Shown here: in pieces, positions 6,533 to 7,892 of the stretch | Numbering within the stretch: the stretch's first letter is position 1 | Layout of the letters: each line of letters opens with the position of its first letter | Assembly (NCBI GenBank): GCA_024635855.1 | Contig: JAGXHZ010000014.1 | Location: 1 to 7,892 of the forward strand | Direction: 5' to 3' | DNA from: Sulfuricurvum sp. | Lineage (GTDB): Bacteria; Campylobacterota; Campylobacteria; Campylobacterales; Sulfurimonadaceae | DNA length: 7,892 nucleotides | Made by a program: the position numbers and the translations under genes | Notes under the pieces: model-generated | Told to the model about the DNA's origin: nothing | The model's input: the letters and a program-made list of their open reading frames with translations, nothing else | Database searches by the model: none

Positions 6533-6560
6533 AGTAGGCTTGAGAGCCTACTTATTATAT
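6533..6560. terminator. Convergent hairpin terminator between cysE and ribBA
   Basis: AGTAGGCT (6533-6540) and AGCCTACT (6545-6552) form a perfect 8-bp stem with a TGAG loop, 13 bases after the cysE stop. On the + strand it is followed by TATTATAT, a broken U-tract. On the - strand the stem begins two bases after the ribBA stop and lacks a U-tract. It may serve both converging transcripts, more convincingly the rightward one. Confidence 0.65.
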
Positions 6561-7592
6561 CCCCTCACTGGGATTGATAACTTCCACAACGTCCAATCCA
6601 AATCCGCTTAACGCAGCAAATTCAACATTTTTAGAATCAGCAATAAGTCGCATATGACGTACGCCCAAAATTTTGAGTATCTGCGCTCCGATACCGTACT
6701 CTTTCATGTTTGCTGAGTGCTGCTGTGGCTTGTTAATAAATAACAATACCCCACTGTTTTGCTTCAAGTAATGGATAGAGTCTATTAATTGAGTGTAACG
6801 GTTTTGATTGAGTAAAAGATCAATATCAGGGATGACATTATGAACTCTCACGTTCGCGGTTTCCCCTGCTTTGTAAAAAACAATTGCCGTATGCTGATCC
6901 CCTTGATGATCTTCAAAACAATATTTTTTGACATGAACACCAAAAAACTCAATCTCTTCTTCCGAAACTGCTTTGACCAATATCTCATTGGCGAGACGAT
7001 ACTCAACAATATCTGAAATATAAACCGTTTTAAGTGAATGCTTTTGGGCAAAAATGTCCAGATCATCTCGACGAGCCATTGAACCGTCTTCTTTCATAAT
7101 CTCACAGATAACCGCAGATTCTGCCAAACCGGACAAACGACACAAATCAACGGACCCCTCTGTATGACCGATACGAACCAACGTTCCACCCTCTTTTGCA
7201 ATCAATGGAAAAATATGCCCAGGCATCACCAGCTCAGTCGCATGACTTACCGGATTTGCCAAAATTTTGATCGTCATGTCTCGCTCATGCGTAGAAATAC
7301 CCGTAGTAGCCGCTGTAGCATCCACAGACACCGTAAAGGCTGTCTCATGCATAGATGAATTAGTTTTTACCATAGGCTCCAAACTTAGACGTTTAGCGAT
7401 ACTTGGATTGATAGCAACACAAATAAGCCCTTTGGCATGAGTAGCCATGAAATTTACATGATCCGGAGTCGAAAAAACAGACGCATAAACTAAGTCACCC
7501 TCATTTTCACGGTCTTCGTCATCAACCATGATGACCATACGCCCTTTTTTAAACTCTTCTATCGCTTCTTGTACACGAAGTATTGCTGACAT
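6555..7592 (-). CDS. ribBA: 3,4-dihydroxy-2-butanone-4-phosphate synthase fused to a degenerate GTP cyclohydrolase II-like domain
   Basis: The N-terminal RibB domain (about 1-205) turns ribulose 5-phosphate into 3,4-dihydroxy-2-butanone 4-phosphate plus formate, the four-carbon precursor of riboflavin. It has the acidic metal loop DDEDRENEGDL (24-34), TGISTHERDMTI (97-108) and PGHIFPL (124-130). It also has HTEGSVDLCRLSGL (143-156; relatives often read HTEAAVDL) and MKEDGSMARRDDL (166-178). The remaining 140 residues align with the end of RibA by pattern (EYGIGAQILKILGV, then SGFGLDVVE), but the zinc-binding Cys triad is absent. C225 is the only Cys in the domain, and RVHNVIPDIDLL stands where the C-x-x-G-x-x-x-x-S-x-x-C-x-C site should be. 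The second half is probably inactive as a cyclohydrolase, as in the proteins called RibBX. The start ATG has AAAAGAGA (7598-7605) five bases upstream. It is monocistronic by context and convergent with cysE. Confidence 0.92.
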   Translation of the reverse strand: MSAILRVQEAIEEFKKGRMVIMVDDEDRENEGDLVYASVFSTPDHVNFMATHAKGLICVAINPSIAKRLSLEPMVKTNSSMHETAFTVSVDATAATTGISTHERDMTIKILANPVSHATELVMPGHIFPLIAKEGGTLVRIGHTEGSVDLCRLSGLAESAVICEIMKEDGSMARRDDLDIFAQKHSLKTVYISDIVEYRLANEILVKAVSEEEIEFFGVHVKKYCFEDHQGDQHTAIVFYKAGETANVRVHNVIPDIDLLLNQNRYTQLIDSIHYLKQNSGVLLFINKPQQHSANMKEYGIGAQILKILGVRHMRLIADSKNVEFAALSGFGLDVVEVINPSEGI

Positions 7593-7624
7593 GGATATCT
7601 CTTTTAATTAATATATTAGAAGAG

Positions 7625-7630
7625 ATTATA
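7625..7630 (-). promoter_or_regulatory. Probable -10 box of the ribBA promoter
   Basis: On the - strand a perfect TATAAT occupies 7630-7625, preceded by T-tracts (7635-7650 read leftward) and no TTGACA, the promoter style reported for this phylum. Initiation would fall near 7618, leaving about 25 bases of leader. That is too short for an FMN riboswitch. The box lies inside the palindrome GATTATAATC (7624-7633), so a rightward TATAAT (7627-7632) also exists. Confidence 0.5.
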
Positions 7631-7700
7631 ATCAAAAAGGATTAAAAAAGCATCATATTCCGGATGAAAGCATTTATTTTTAAAAAGCTTCGCAATACTC

Positions 7701-7729
7701 TTGACAAATTACGAAAAAAAGTCTATAAT
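7701..7729 (+). promoter_or_regulatory. Consensus sigma-70 promoter of the tRNA operon
   Basis: TTGACA at 7701-7706 and TATAAT at 7724-7729 are both perfect consensus hexamers with an ideal 17-base spacer. Initiation is expected around 7736-7739, leaving a leader of about 13-16 bases before tRNA-Gln. The bases after the -10 include the G+C-rich CGGCC (7732-7736), as in stringently controlled stable-RNA promoters. An A/T block TTATTTTTAAAAA (7674-7686) sits where an UP element would be. Confidence 0.88.
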
Positions 7730-7751
7730 TTCGGCCTCACAACGAGAATGT

Positions 7752-7826
7752 TGGGGTGTAGGCAAATGGTATGCCAACAGTTTTTGGTACTGTAGATTGA
7801 AGGTTCGAGTCCTTCCACCCCATCCA
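7752..7826 (+). tRNA. tRNA-Gln (anticodon TTG)
   Basis: Acceptor stem TGGGGTG (7752-7758) pairs with CACCCCA (7816-7822), followed by base 73 = T (7823) and an encoded CCA (7824-7826). The D arm is GGCA/TGCC (7761-7764, 7772-7775) with GG in the loop. The anticodon stem is ACAGT/ACTGT (7777-7781, 7789-7793), with loop TTTTGGT placing TTG at 7784-7786. The T arm is GAAGG/CCTTC (7799-7803, 7811-7815) with loop TTCGAGT. The U1-A72 pair is the known mark of bacterial tRNA-Gln used by the GatCAB amidotransferase route, which this phylum is known to use instead of a GlnRS. First gene of a tRNA operon. Confidence 0.95.
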
Positions 7827-7835
7827 CTTTTATAC

Positions 7836-7892
<57 letters not shown>

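Noticed and set aside
7593..7624. FMN riboswitch upstream of ribBA
   Set aside because: The probable leader is only about 25 bases and the whole gap shows none of the multi-helix riboswitch pattern.
7664..7795. A 43-codon rightward open frame beginning MKAFIFKKLRNTL
   Set aside because: It runs through the consensus tRNA promoter and into tRNA-Gln, has no ribosome site, and its composition follows the A/T-rich promoter. A chance frame.

Overview
The window looks like an ordinary chromosomal segment of a Campylobacterota (Epsilonproteobacteria) bacterium. The order flgA-ubiX-coaD-tmk-hisS-speA-cysE is, from my knowledge of the group, the one found in Campylobacter, and parts of it occur in Helicobacter and the free-living Sulfurimonas/Sulfuricurvum-type relatives. 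The moderate A+T bias, the RibB fused to a defective RibA-like half and the tight gene packing fit a free-living, Sulfurimonas/Sulfuricurvum-like member best. The exact genus is an inference.

Layout. Bases 1-234 hold the first 78 codons of a leftward gene for a membrane protein with two predicted transmembrane segments, cut by the window edge. An 87-base divergent gap follows. Bases 322-6519 are one rightward block of seven genes that looks like a single operon. Five of its six junctions overlap (4, 4, 16, 4 and 8 bases) and the last gap is 9 bases. A short convergent hairpin at 6533-6552 separates it from the leftward ribBA-type gene (6555-7592). A divergent gap of about 160 bases carries a likely ribBA promoter and a consensus-quality promoter for a tRNA operon. 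That operon begins with tRNA-Gln(UUG) and continues with initiator tRNA-fMet(CAU), which runs off the right edge.

Functions. The operon mixes unrelated housekeeping roles: flagellar P-ring assembly (FlgA), prenylated-FMN synthesis (UbiX), coenzyme A synthesis (CoaD), dTTP supply (Tmk), histidyl-tRNA charging (HisS), arginine decarboxylation for polyamines (SpeA) and the first committed step to cysteine (CysE). The link is most likely shared expression and translational coupling rather than one pathway. RibBA supplies the four-carbon precursor of riboflavin. Its second domain lacks the GTP cyclohydrolase II zinc ligands, so GTP opening must be encoded elsewhere.

I found no mobile element, CRISPR array, prophage, toxin-antitoxin pair or defence gene, and no convincing undescribed system. 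The points worth a second look are modest: a flgA start without a ribosome binding site and overlapped by -10-like boxes, a TTG start of cysE separated from its Shine-Dalgarno by a T-run, the degenerate RibA half, the discriminator base of tRNA-Gln, and a symmetric TATAAT palindrome between ribBA and the tRNAs.
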